DNA of 64,000 nucleotides from CAWEFA01 sp963851385 (GCA_963851385.1 CAWKPE010000033.1:62001-126000); one strand, 5' to 3'. Shown: positions 48,268 through 57,727, numbered from the stretch's first letter. Notes: generated by a model not told the origin, from the letters alone. Translations and numbers: made by a program.

Positions 48268-48800
48268 TATGAGGGTGATTAAAAAGTACCTCAAAACACA
48301 AAACTGTCATTCCCATGTCCCGAACTTTCGGGAATGGGAATCTCTTACTCTCAAATATTTAAGATTCACGCTCCCGAAAGTTCGCATTCGCGTCAAGCTA
48401 AGAACATAAGTTCTTTATATAAGTTATTCTAAAGGCCTGTAGGGCCGGAATATTGGTAGCCCCGGGTGCAACCCGGAGTAAAATTGTCAACCAAGTAAAG
48501 TGCGCCACGCATAATATTTAATCGATGTTAAAGTGTTAATTGGCGCACAATATGTCTGGTAATTCAAAAGATAATTTATTTAGGATATCTCAATTGCGTG
48601 CCAAATAAAAATTGTAGCTTAGATTGAAATTGTAGTTGACACGCTAAATTCTGATGAACATCTGACCAGGGGTTACACCCCTGGCTACCAAAATGTAACT
48701 CCTACGAAGTTAAAAATGAAAAAAAACCTTAGCTTGACGCATATGCGAAGTATCGGGACGCGGGAATGACATTAAACAAGACTTTTGAGACACCCTCATA
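48268..48800. repeat. Outer inverted-repeat unit enclosing the second 387-bp element
   Basis: TATGAGGGTG (48268-48277) and CACCCTCATA (48791-48800) are perfect inverted repeats. Further in, both sides carry CTCAAAA/TTTTGAG, then TGTCATTCCC (48305-48314) against GGGAATGACA (48762-48771), then the 387-bp element. A separate small hairpin, TCCCGAACTTTCGGGA, sits at 48318-48333. The whole of 47974-48995 otherwise holds no gene. The outer ends look like insertion-sequence termini, but no transposase is enclosed. Confidence 0.75.
48372..48758. repeat. 387-bp palindromic element, copy 2
   Basis: Same length, orientation and internal layout as the copy at 44208-44594, with scattered substitutions. 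The terminal repeats here (48372-48402 and 48728-48758) match less well with each other than in copy 1, so this copy may be older. The two copies are direct repeats bracketing the M28-like gene. Confidence 0.9.
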
Positions 48801-48910
48801 GTTCATTATTTAGGAGATTATCAGATTTTAAACTTGTTTTGAAATTTAAGTTTTTAAACAAATTAATATCTTAAGTGTTCTTAATTATTTGAATAAAAAA
48901 CATTTTATTA

Positions 48911-48942
48911 TTTTGAAATTCTATTGGAAACTTCTATATTTG
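48911..48942 (+). promoter_or_regulatory. Consensus Bacteroidota promoter for the outer-membrane barrel gene
   Basis: TTTTG (48911-48915) is followed after exactly 19 bp by TATATTTG (48935-48942), the best promoter match in the window. The start codon follows about 53 bp later. Confidence 0.78.
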
Positions 48943-48995
48943 ATTAATCATTATAAATAAATAAATAATTTGTTATTAACCTAAAAAATTAAACT

Positions 48996-49520
48996 ATGAA
49001 AACAAAAAGTATTATACTCGTTGCCTTATTGACTTTAGCATTTAGTTCAGCAAATGCACAATTTAAATTTAAAGGTGTTGGAGCCGGCCTTTCACTTGGC
49101 TCACAAGCAGCCATCAGTAGTAGTGATGGATCAGCTACTATGGGATTTGGTATTAATGTGAATGCTCTTGCAAGTATAACTGATAAGATTGATATTGCTG
49201 GAACTTTTGTTTATTTTTTCCCAAGTTCACAAACATTTTTTGGAGAGACAGTTAAAGTTAATTTGATCACCATTAGCTTTGACGGACATTATAATTTTAA
49301 TGAGAATTTTTATGCCTTGGCAGGATTAAATATTGGTTCTGCTTCAGGTTCTGTTGATGGAGTTAGTGTTCCAGGAAGCACTAAAGTTGGAATCAACCTT
49401 GGTGTAGGAGCAAATTTACCACTTTCCGAAACATTAGGTGGTTTTGGCGAAGTGGGTTATACTGCCGGTGGTGCTGGTCAACTTTTTGTTAATGTTGGCA
49501 TAAGATATTTATTAAAATAA
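48996..49520 (+). CDS. Small outer-membrane beta-barrel protein (OmpA/porin-like)
   Basis: This 174-residue protein has a signal peptide (about 1-22, ending SSANAQ) followed by alternating amphipathic beta-strands rich in glycine and aromatic residues: GVGAGLSLGSQAAIS, GFGINVNALASITDKIDIAGTFVYFFP, TISFDGHYNFNENFYALAGLNIG, GINLGVGANLPL. The last strand ends LFVNVGIRYLLK. This fits an eight-stranded OmpX/OMP_b-brl-type barrel. Ligand and role are unknown. A consensus promoter and a terminator flank it, so it is a highly expressed single-gene unit. Confidence 0.83.
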   Translation: MKTKSIILVALLTLAFSSANAQFKFKGVGAGLSLGSQAAISSSDGSATMGFGINVNALASITDKIDIAGTFVYFFPSSQTFFGETVKVNLITISFDGHYNFNENFYALAGLNIGSASGSVDGVSVPGSTKVGINLGVGANLPLSETLGGFGEVGYTAGGAGQLFVNVGIRYLLK

Positions 49521-49540
49521 ATAAAATTAAAATCTTCTTA

Positions 49541-49568
49541 AAAAAACCAGTTTTCAGCTGGTTTTTTT
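49541..49568. terminator. Bidirectional terminator between the barrel gene and the helicase gene
   Basis: AAAAAACCAG (49541-49550) pairs with CTGGTTTTTT (49558-49567). A run on one side and T run on the other let it serve both convergent genes. Confidence 0.82.
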
Positions 49569-49572
49569 ATTT

Positions 49573-50991
49573 TCAATCATTGAAAAATGCCTTATTAAAA
49601 TTTACCAGGTACAATTTTTCAGTTGCCCTGGTAACAGCAGTATAGAGCCATTTCAAATATTCATGGTTTAGCATATCGGGAACAAAATATCCCGGATCAA
49701 CAAAAACCGATTTCCATTGCCCACCTTGAGATTTGTGGCATGTTACGGCATAAGAAAATTTCACTTGCAGTGCGTTAAAATATGGATTTTGCCTTACGGC
49801 ATCAAATCCTTTTCGTTTAGGTTTCAACTGCAAATAGTCCTCATAAACTGAATAAAATAGTTTTTTATTATCATCCTGTGATAAAGATGCACCATCAATA
49901 TCGAGAGTTTCAAGCAAAAGTTTAGCATCAATTTCCCTGTTTCCCAAATCTATCAGTCTAAGTTTGGCATCAACAAAATGAAATCCGTATCGTTCTTCAT
50001 ATTTCTTTAATTTAATTACCTGAACTATATCTCCATTTGCAATAAAATTTACTTCATTCTCTTCGGCAAGCCAGAAATAATTATTCTTCACTATCATTAA
50101 ATAATCGCCTTGAGAAATTTTTTCTTCGCGAAACAAAATTGACTTTCTTATCCCGCTGTTATATTGGTTGGCACGTTTATTTGATCGTGTAATTACAATG
50201 GTTTCTTCAATCCCATATTTATCATATGATTCATTCAACTCGTTTATTAATTCATTACTTGAAATTCTTTTTATATCGGTAAAATTATCAAGATGAAATT
50301 TAGGTATGTTAATTTTTACTGAATCAAGCTGAAACCGAATCTGAGTAGCATTATAAAGGATACCGGATTTTTCACTCTGCCTTACAACCTCAGTCAAACA
50401 AAAAGTAGATACCGAAAACCCTAAAGATTTCAGCTTTTCTTTACTTAAAATATTACTTTCTGAAAGGTTAACGGGAGGTAGCTGGGCAGGATCGCCAATT
50501 AAAATTAGTTTGCATCGTTTACCAGTATAAATATATTCCAGAAGATCTTCTAATAGATTGCCCGAACCGAAAATAGATGATTCCGTTGCCTGATTGCCAA
50601 TCATTGAAGATTCATCCACAATAAAAAGACTGCCGGAAACTAGATTCTTCCCAAGTACAAATTTTCCAAAGCCGTCTTTGGAAGATCGTTGACGATAGAT
50701 TTTTTTATGAACTGTAAAAGCTGGCCTGCCTGAAAAGTTACTCAGTACTTTTGCTGCACGTCCGGTTGGAGCCATTAAAAAAGTTTTCACTTTATATTCC
50801 TCCAATACATTAATTAAAGCAGCTATAACAGAAGTTTTACCGGTACCTGCATATCCGGTTAACAGGAATATTTCATCTTCAACGAATTTAAGTATGAAGT
50901 TTGAAATAAGTTTAATAAAACTTTTTTGACCCTCGGTTGGAACCTCACCTAATCTTGCAGAAATATTTTTTTCTAAATGTTGGGCTAACAT
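49573..50991 (-). CDS. RecD/Dda-like superfamily 1 DNA helicase
   Basis: This 472-residue ATPase has Walker A GYAGTGKTS (46-54), motif Ia FLMAPTGRAAKVLS, the Walker B-like DESSMIG with LILIGDPAQLPPVN, and C-terminal UvrD_C_2-type motifs FSYAVTCHKSQGGQWKSV and LYTAVTRATEKLYLVNF. The short length and domain order match RecD2/Dda-type 5'-3' helicases of Bacteroidota involved in DNA repair or replication restart. It faces the barrel gene across a shared terminator. The reading frame is intact. Confidence 0.9.
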   Translation of the reverse strand: MLAQHLEKNISARLGEVPTEGQKSFIKLISNFILKFVEDEIFLLTGYAGTGKTSVIAALINVLEEYKVKTFLMAPTGRAAKVLSNFSGRPAFTVHKKIYRQRSSKDGFGKFVLGKNLVSGSLFIVDESSMIGNQATESSIFGSGNLLEDLLEYIYTGKRCKLILIGDPAQLPPVNLSESNILSKEKLKSLGFSVSTFCLTEVVRQSEKSGILYNATQIRFQLDSVKINIPKFHLDNFTDIKRISSNELINELNESYDKYGIEETIVITRSNKRANQYNSGIRKSILFREEKISQGDYLMIVKNNYFWLAEENEVNFIANGDIVQVIKLKKYEERYGFHFVDAKLRLIDLGNREIDAKLLLETLDIDGASLSQDDNKKLFYSVYEDYLQLKPKRKGFDAVRQNPYFNALQVKFSYAVTCHKSQGGQWKSVFVDPGYFVPDMLNHEYLKWLYTAVTRATEKLYLVNFNKAFFND

Positions 50992-51066
50992 CTCATATCA
51001 ATGTTTTTCAAATTTAACTTTTAAAATTGTACTATCTTCTAATAATTTTTGTATATTCATAAACAA

Positions 51067-51161
51067 ATGTCGTTTAATTAAGATATTTTTAATAATGGGC
51101 CATACTTCGACAAGCTCAGTATGACCCAGATGCAAAGTCATACCGAGCTTGTCGAAGTATG
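51067..51161. repeat. 119-bp-type inverted-repeat element, truncated copy 2
   Basis: The left end ATGTCGTTTAATTAAG (from 51067) and the hairpin arms at 51101-51125 and 51137-51161 match the copy at 48037-48155, but the right terminal repeat is lost. The surrounding gap, 50992-51351, holds no gene. Confidence 0.8.
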
Positions 51162-51351
51162 ACTTACATTGATTTTTATATTACTTTTAGCATAAAGCCA
51201 ATATTAACTGATAAAAATTATTTGATGTTGAAGTAAAGTTATTTTCGTATCATTTTTCTTATTTTTGTTTATCAATGATTTGGACTAATTTATGTAATTT
51301 AAACTGAAAGCCAATTTTATATTTATCAAGTATACTTGCAATTCTTAATTT

Positions 51352-52206
51352 ATGGAAGCCATTAATACATTCGACAATGATTTTAATTTTGATAATAACA
51401 AAAATTATCTTCTATTATTGCAGGCTGGAGACAATTCAATAACATATGCGATATTTGATATTGCTGATAAAAAATACGTTGGATTAAAGCATTTGCCTAT
51501 TAACCCACTTGCAGAAATTCAAATCAGCGATTATGTAAATAAGATTCTTAAAGAAGACAAATTGCTTTCCTATAAATTTTCTGAAGTAGTTTTTCAGCAT
51601 CTTTCTTTTAGGGCAATGCTTGTACCAGAAAGTCTTTTTGATTCAAAAAATTTAAGAGCATTTCTCAAGTTTCACTATGATGTTGATGAAAAGGATTATG
51701 TACATTTCCAGGAATTAAAACCAGCAGAAGCTTTTATTATTTTCACTGTGCCTGTTAAAATGGAAGAAATGCTTTGCAATAAATATACACAAGTGAAATT
51801 TTCTCATCACACGATTCCATTTATCTTTAACGCCATAGATAATGCAGATAAAAAGGTTATCTCTCAAAGTTTGCATATTTATTTTGCCAGTAATTTTTTT
51901 GATATAATGATTTTACGCAACAATAAGATTCAATTATTCAATTCATTCTTTTATAAAAAGTATACTGATGTACTATTCTTTGTCGTAAATATTTTAAACC
52001 TTTTTTCACTCAAGCCAGACAGCACAAAAATTTATATTTCAGGTCATGTAGTTGAAATATCAGAATTAAAAAAAGAACTTGGGAAAATATTCAAAGTCAT
52101 CAATTTTGAAAAATTTAGCTCTAATATTAATTATAATACTCGCCTCTCTCAAATAGAACAGTATCGTTTTGCAAATCTTTTAAATTTATATCCTTGCGAG
52201 TTATAA
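51352..52206 (+). CDS. DUF3822-family protein
   Basis: This 284-residue protein belongs to the DUF3822 family, which in Bacteroidota commonly sits next to rsmD. It has an actin-like-ATPase-type look in places (YLLLLQAGDNSITYAIFDIADKKY, then an RNaseH-like second half with HIYFASNFFDIMIL and IYISGHVV), but no clear nucleotide-binding motif. Its stop overlaps the rsmD start by 13 bp, so the two are translationally coupled. Function is unknown. Confidence 0.85.
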   Translation: MEAINTFDNDFNFDNNKNYLLLLQAGDNSITYAIFDIADKKYVGLKHLPINPLAEIQISDYVNKILKEDKLLSYKFSEVVFQHLSFRAMLVPESLFDSKNLRAFLKFHYDVDEKDYVHFQELKPAEAFIIFTVPVKMEEMLCNKYTQVKFSHHTIPFIFNAIDNADKKVISQSLHIYFASNFFDIMILRNNKIQLFNSFFYKKYTDVLFFVVNILNLFSLKPDSTKIYISGHVVEISELKKELGKIFKVINFEKFSSNINYNTRLSQIEQYRFANLLNLYPCEL

Positions 52207-52724
52207 GTGGTAAATATAAGGGTAGAAAATTATATCCTCACAAAACTTTTAATGCCAGACCCACGACTGATTTTGCAAAAGAAAGCCTTTTCAATATTTT
52301 AAACAATTACTTTTACTTTGAAAAGGTAAAAGTTCTGGATTTATTTTCAGGAACAGGAAGTATCGGACTCGAATTTGTTTCCCGTGGATGCAATGCAGTT
52401 GAAATGATTGAGATTGATCAAAAAAATTACAAGTTTATAGTTGAAGCTTTAAAAAAGTTAGAAATCACACAGGTCAAGCTTATTTGTGTTGATGCTTTCA
52501 AATATCTGAAATCGTGCAAACCAAGTTATGATATAATTTTTGCCGACCCGCCCTATGAAATGGATCGTATAAGTGAAGTTCCAGATATTGTATTTGAACG
52601 AGAGCTTTTAAATAATGAAGGTTGGTTAATTATTGAGCATTCATCCAAACGTAATTTTGAAAAACATCCTCATTTCAGGGAAGAAAGGCACTATGGCAAT
52701 GTTCATTTTTCATACTTCATATAA
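52194..52724 (+). CDS. rsmD: 16S rRNA (guanine966-N2)-methyltransferase
   Basis: This 176-residue enzyme methylates G966 in 16S rRNA. Motifs are MRVISGKYKGRKL and RPTTDFAKESLFNIL at the start, VLDLFSGTGSIGLEFVSRG for SAM binding, and the catalytic IIFADPPYEM. The start codon is TTG, in frame with the conserved RVISGKYKG beginning, and it overlaps the DUF3822 stop by 13 bp. No ATG gives the family N-terminus, which decides the start. Confidence 0.95.
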   Translation: MRVISGKYKGRKLYPHKTFNARPTTDFAKESLFNILNNYFYFEKVKVLDLFSGTGSIGLEFVSRGCNAVEMIEIDQKNYKFIVEALKKLEITQVKLICVDAFKYLKSCKPSYDIIFADPPYEMDRISEVPDIVFERELLNNEGWLIIEHSSKRNFEKHPHFREERHYGNVHFSYFI

Positions 52725-52741
52725 AATTTTTATACAGACTG

Positions 52742-52771
52742 TTGGCATGTTTAAAAATAAAACTATTTTTG
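52742..52771 (+). promoter_or_regulatory. Candidate promoter for the tRNA-Asp region
   Basis: TTGG (52742-52745) is followed after 18 bp by TATTTTTG (52764-52771). It lies upstream of both the damaged and the intact tRNA-Asp. Confidence 0.6.
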
Positions 52772-52859
52772 CACCTCAATAAACGATTGATTTTTTTTAT
52801 TGATTATTCTCTATTTGTAGTCAATAATCAATAGAAAATAAAAAATAGACAATTATTTT

Positions 52860-52940
52860 GGTTCGGTATCCCGAAGTTTCGGGACAGTTAGTTAGAATAC
52901 ATGCCTGTCATCCCGCCTTTGGCCGGACGGGTTCGAGTTC
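52860..52940 (+). pseudogene. Degenerate tRNA-Asp copy with two palindromic replacements
   Basis: It begins GGTTCGGTA like the intact tRNA 93 bp downstream. The next bases are replaced by the perfect palindrome TCCCGAAGTTTCGGGA (52869-52884). A 26-bp match to the tRNA D-arm/anticodon region follows (52885-52910, one mismatch), including the GTC anticodon. Then TCCCGCCTTTGGCCGG replaces the anticodon-stem 3' side and variable region, and CGGGTTCGAGT (T-arm) closes it. It cannot fold as a tRNA. It looks like a duplicated tRNA gene altered by small palindromes. Confidence 0.8.
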
Positions 52941-52952
52941 ATAAAAAATATT

Positions 52953-53029
52953 GGTTCGGTAGTTCAGTTGGTTAGAATACATGCCTGTCACGCATGGGGT
53001 CGCGGGTTCGAGTCCCGTCCGGACCGCCA
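52953..53029 (+). tRNA. tRNA-Asp (anticodon GTC)
   Basis: The gene is 77 bp with encoded CCA. The acceptor stem GGTTCGG pairs with CCGGACC. The anticodon stem is CATGC/GCATG around loop CTGTCAC, with GTC at 52987-52989. The T-arm is CGGGTTCGAGTCCCG. The discriminator base is G, as expected for aspartate. Confidence 0.97.
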
Positions 53030-53050
53030 GATACAAGTCAAACAAAATCA

Positions 53051-53086
53051 AAACCGCTTAAATGTCACTATTTAAGCGGTTTTTTT
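53051..53086 (+). terminator. Terminator of tRNA-Asp
   Basis: AAACCGCTTAAA (53051-53062) pairs perfectly with TTTAAGCGGTTT (53071-53082) and is followed by a T run. Confidence 0.88.
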
Positions 53087-53124
53087 ATTTTACACCGTCA
53101 ATTAAATTCAAAAAAAATCATCCT

Positions 53125-53177
53125 GATCGGTTAACAATTCTGTTAACAAAATTAAATTCTAATATTGTTAACCGATC
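53125..53177. other. Inverted repeat between tRNA-Asp and the integrase remnant
   Basis: GATCGGTTAACAA (53125-53137) and TTGTTAACCGATC (53165-53177) are a perfect 13-bp inverted repeat. An internal TTAACA/TGTTAA pair lies beside the left arm. The position beside a tRNA and a truncated integrase suggests recombinase arm-binding or regulatory sites of an old integrated element. Confidence 0.5.
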
Positions 53178-53274
53178 TCTCGAAACAGTTGTATTTATTG
53201 GTCTTGAGAGTGCTCAAAACAAATCATCCGGGGTCAGAAATTATTTTTCCTCGGTTAACATTTTTAAGAAATGT

Positions 53275-53572
53275 ATGAAAACAACTCAAACCTTTTCAAT
53301 TCTTATTTGGGCTAATAAATCAAGAGCTTCAGGAAATCAAGTTCCGATTTACGCCCGTGTAACCGTCGATGGCAAAAGAGCAGAAATTTCTCTTAAGAAA
53401 TCTGTGGACCATGATATCTGGGACTCTCAGAAGGGTTACGTCGGGTTCCCAGGGTATTAAAAAAACACAAATCTGTGCAAAAGTTATTGAGCGTAAAGTC
53501 AGTGAAGAAGATATAAATCTTCTGAAAACAAAACTCAGCCCGATTGACCAGAAAAAGGCTATCAATTATTAA
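53275..53572 (+). pseudogene. Truncated, frameshifted tyrosine-recombinase (integrase) N-terminus
   Basis: It begins MKTTQTFSILIWANKSRA and continues VPIYARVTVDGKRAEISLKK and DIWDSQKG, the typical start of Bacteroidota tyrosine recombinases (arm-DNA-binding domain). A frameshift near 53430 moves the reading to RVTSGSQGIKKTQ. A stop follows at about 53570, long before the catalytic R-H-R-Y domain. It lies 245 bp after tRNA-Asp, a classic integration site, so an island was probably once inserted here and has been lost. Confidence 0.82.
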
Positions 53573-56500
53573 TCTAATCCAATTTGTGATGGATTTTCAC
53601 CAAATTCCTTTTTAAAACAGGTTGTGAAATAATTTGGATCGCTAAAACCGGTTTGATAGGTTGCTTCCGAAACCCTTAAACCATCTTCACGAATGAGTTT
53701 AAAGGCTTTCTTCAATCGGATGGATTTAATCAGATTATTTGGTGTTGAACCTGTAAGCGACTTCATTTTCCTGTGCAATTGCGCAAGACTGACAGCAAAA
53801 TGCTCAGAGAGTAATTCGACGTTTAATTCCTGGTTCATTATATTCTCTTCAATAAAAAGTTTTAGCTCAAGAATAAAATCCACGTCTTTTTGTGGCAATG
53901 ATTTTTCGAGATTTTCTGGTGTTTCAATCCCACGAAATTTGTTTCGAAGGGTTTTTCTGTTTTCCAGCAGTGAGTAAACTTGCGTATCCAGTAATTTTAT
54001 ATCGAAGGGTTTCGTTAAATAAGCATCAGCACCGGTTGAAAGCCCTTCTATTTGATGCTCAATAGTGCTACTGGCAGTAAGCATAATGACAGGTATATGA
54101 GATGTATCAAAATTCCGCCTGATTTCTTTACAAAATTCATAACCGTTCATATTTGGCATCTGCACGTCAGTTAATATAACATCTGGATTAATTTCTTTCG
54201 CAAGTTTAAGACCAACAAATCCATCTTCAGCTTTATAAACTTTGTATTTTTTATCGAAATGTCCGGCTAAATATTCTCTAAGCTCCGAATTGTCTTCAAC
54301 CACTAAAATAGCTGGCAAATTATAATGTTTTTGTTTAGGTTGAATTTGTGTGTTTATCTCCAATGCTTCAACATTTTCACACCGGTCACCTGATAATTAG
54401 GTAATTCAAATACAACTAATTCATCGTGAGTGAAGCTTTCTTTTCCGGAAGGAAGAATAATTGTAAAAGTTGAACCCAATCCTATAGCAGATTCTACCTG
54501 AATTTTGCCATGATGCATTTCCGCTAGTTCTTTTACAATAGAAAGGCCTATTCCCGTACCTTCCTGATTTATCGCCTGAGAATTTTGGGTTTTAAAGAAA
54601 CGGTCAAATATTTTGTTTTTATCAATTTCTGAAATCCCTATACCATTATCTTTAACTACAAGTTTTAAATTCCTTCTTTCATCAATTATTAATTCCTCAG
54701 CACTTAGTGATATTATCCCTCCTTTTTTCGTGAATTTTAATGCATTTGATAAGAGGTTCCAAAGTATCTTTTCAAGTTTCTTTGCATCAACAAAACCAGT
54801 GATATCATCATTTACAGAACATTTTAAATCAATCGATTTATTTTTGCATTCTTCCTTAAAAGCTTCGAATGTATCTGTTATTAAATCAGAAACTTTAATT
54901 TCCTTAACTTCTAATACATACTGTTTTAGCGTAATTTTTCTGAAATCGAGCAAATCGGTAATCAGTTTATATAAACGTTTAGAATTTCTGCGAATAACCA
55001 TTAGTTTGTTAACCTGTTCCTGATTGAGGTTTCCTGACTGTAATAAATCATTAACAGGGGCATCGATAAGTGTTAAAGGAGTTTTTAAATCGTGTGATAC
55101 ATTGGTAAAAAATGAAAGTTTCTTTTCTGTAAGTTCATGTTCTTTCTGAATTTTATATTCAGATATTTCTTTTTCTTTTCTTAATGCCATTCTTTTTAAA
55201 TATGCATAAACAGAAAGATATAAAATGGTAAAAAATACAATTGCATAAACAAGGTAAGCATACCAGCTTAAATACCAGGGAGCACTAATATGGATTATAA
55301 GCCTGGTTGGGATTCCTTCCTGAGTTTTGTCGGCGCTTTTTATTTCGAAAGTATAAGTGCCCGGAGATAAATTGGTATAATTTGCATAATTGGTTTCTCC
55401 CACATAGGTCCACTTCTTTTCCAGTCCAGTTAACCGATAAGCATAATTGTGATATTTTATAAAGCTTTTGTTTTTTGCGAAAAAGTGAATGGAAAATGAA
55501 TTTTTATTATAGGGAAGCCATATCTCTTTTGTGTCTTCCAGCGGTTGTTTTAAAAACTGCTTTCCTTCCGGGTTTCTGATGCTTTGGTTTTGAAAAGTAA
55601 TATCTGAAATTATCATTTCAGTTTTTGAAGCATTAAGATTGACTTTTGAAGGATTTACAATTGTAAAGCCGGCAGCAGAGCCAAAAATTATTTTTCCATC
55701 ATTTGTTTTAGCAGAAACCCGATCAAGAAATTCGTTTGCCGGAAGTCCATCGCTATGATTAAAATTCAGTACTTGTCCTGTTTTGGTATCAAACCTGCAA
55801 ATTCCTGAAATAGTGCTGATCCAAAGATAACGATCATCTACCGATTCAATCCTGATCAGTGTATTGGATCGGTAAACCTTCTTTAACTGTATATTTTTTA
55901 TAGCTTTTACCATCTTTTGAAATACATAACAAACCATTTGTGGGAGTAATCCAATAATTGCCCTTTTTATCCTGATAAAAATCGGTAATATAACAATCAA
56001 TTCGCTTGTTCATTTCCGGTAATTTGTTTTCCAGTACATTATCTTTCCAATTTACATGAAATAAACCTTTGTCGGAAATCAAGCCCAATAGTTCACCTTG
56101 TTGGTTTTCTCTTATAGAATTTAGCAAATAATAGGTAATGTTACTACCCTTATTATATAATTCAAATAAGCTGGTTGTTTCTTTTTCAATGTTGAAGTTC
56201 AATAAAATGCGACTTTGAAATTGTGTTAGTATTAATAAATTGCTTTTATTGATTTCGCGCAAATGAACTAATTTGTTGCATTTCATCAGGGCCATTACTA
56301 CTGGGATGATAGGTTTTTAAAAGTTTATAATCCGAAGTATATTTCCCTAAAAGTCCATCATATGTTCCTACCCATATATTATTATTTTGATCTACATTTA
56401 TTGCAGAAACTTTGGTTCCTTTCAAGTCCGTTCTTAATTTTTCGCTGCGACAGGTTTTTAAACTGCAGTGTATTTTCATTCCATACAGATAGCCCATAAT

Positions 56501-57538
56501 TAGTGCCAAAATATATGAATGGGTTTTTAACAAACACTGATACTCCTTCATTGGCAACCAATGAATTTTCATTTCCTTTTTCGGGAAGTATATTTTGAAA
56601 TAACAAATTATCGGGCAAAATACATGTTAGCCCGGCACCATATGAAGCAAGCCAGATTTCCTGGTTGTTTCCTGGTAAAATATCGTATATGCTGTTACTA
56701 TTGATAGATGCTTCTGTATTTTTACTCCGGATTAAGATTCTTGAAAAATGCAGGTTGTTATCAAGGATAATGATACCGTTGCCATCTGTTGCAAGCCAGA
56801 TTTCATTGCTTACTTTTACAATTTTTTTAAAGTAATAATGATTATTAATATCTATTTGTATTACTGTGCTATTGCCAAGAATTGAATACAACTGGCCATT
56901 GTAACAACCTACAAAGATTTTGTCATTAATTTTGTTAATACGAGTAACAAATTTGCCTTTGAGATACGGTGCTATGAATTATCTTAAAACCGCTTTCCCG
57001 GCTGAAAAGCCTGATTCCATCATTATTTTTGCCAAGCCAAATTCCTTCTTTTGAAAAACAAAAATCAGTAAGGTTTTTTTCGTTGTAGACAATCAGGATT
57101 TTATTGCCATCAATTTTATTTATATTTTCGACTTCATCAAAAAATAAATTTCACCACTATCTTCCTGAATTTTTGTAACAAAACCATGCAACAATCATTT
57201 CAAAGAAATTTGTTAAACGGTTATATTTAAAAAGTCCTTTACCAGAAGCTAGCCCAAAGCGTATTCCTTGAGTCATAAAAAAGTTAAATAGTCCAAATGC
57301 CGGATAATTCTTTATAGCAATAAAAATTCTTCCCATCATAACGTGCAATTCCATTGGTTGTGCCTATCCACAAATATCCATACTGATCTTGTTCAAGGCA
57401 TGTAGTAATGTTTCGGGGAAGCCCATCAACTTCAGTAAAATGCAAATATCTTTCCTGCTCAGCCGAATAGGTTAAGAAAGAGAATAGCAGTATTCCACAA
57501 CAGATTATTAATTTTTTATAAAATATCGATAATTGCAT
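53569..57538 (-). pseudogene. Hybrid two-component system regulator (HTCS), at least seven frameshifts
   Basis: Reading leftward from 57538: a signal/membrane start; a long sensor of about 750 residues built of beta-propeller repeats (for example YGYLWIGTTNGIARYDG and ENNIWVGTYDGLL-like units); a Y_Y_Y domain (AYRLTGLEKKWTYVG); a membrane helix; HisKA (FFTNVSHDLKTPLTL); HATPase (VKDNGIGIS, GTGIGLSIVKEL); a receiver (DVILTDVQMPNMNGYEF); and an AraC-type DNA-binding domain at the C-terminus. Frame changes occur near 57300, 57145, 56950, 56440, 56265, 55870 and 54360. Restored length is about 1320 residues, normal for an HTCS. It is divergent from the T9SS/GH27/GH39/GH43 genes and would have been their glycan-sensing activator. 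Confidence 0.88.
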
Positions 57539-57657
57539 ATACCAAGTTTAGCAGTTGCATAATATTACTTAGGCTAAATACCAATTCGAAATAATTAGAA
57601 CCAACATGATATTAACTGTAAATATTTAATGAAAGTAGGTCAATTTTAAAATAAATG

Positions 57658-57727
57658 TGATAGAATCCCAAAGATTTTTTAGATTTTTTTCAAGATGCAG
57701 GAAGGCAAATAGAAATAGTTTTGAGTT
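57658..57727 (+). promoter_or_regulatory. Conserved 70-bp leader, copy upstream of the T9SS-secreted protein gene
   Basis: It begins TGATAGAATC and includes TTTCAAGA and ATAGTTTTGA. It matches the region 60961-61030 at 55 of 70 positions without gaps. It is 53 bp upstream of the start codon. A shared promoter/operator, possibly for the adjacent HTCS, is inferred. Confidence 0.65.

Noticed and set aside
53062..53274. Open frame upstream of the integrase remnant as its true N-terminus
   Set aside because: It runs through the tRNA terminator hairpin and shows no family similarity. The conserved start is MKTTQTF at 53275.
55846..57354. Separate small genes in the 55.8-57.4 kb region
   Set aside because: Their translations join end to end as beta-propeller repeats of one HTCS sensor once single-base shifts are allowed.
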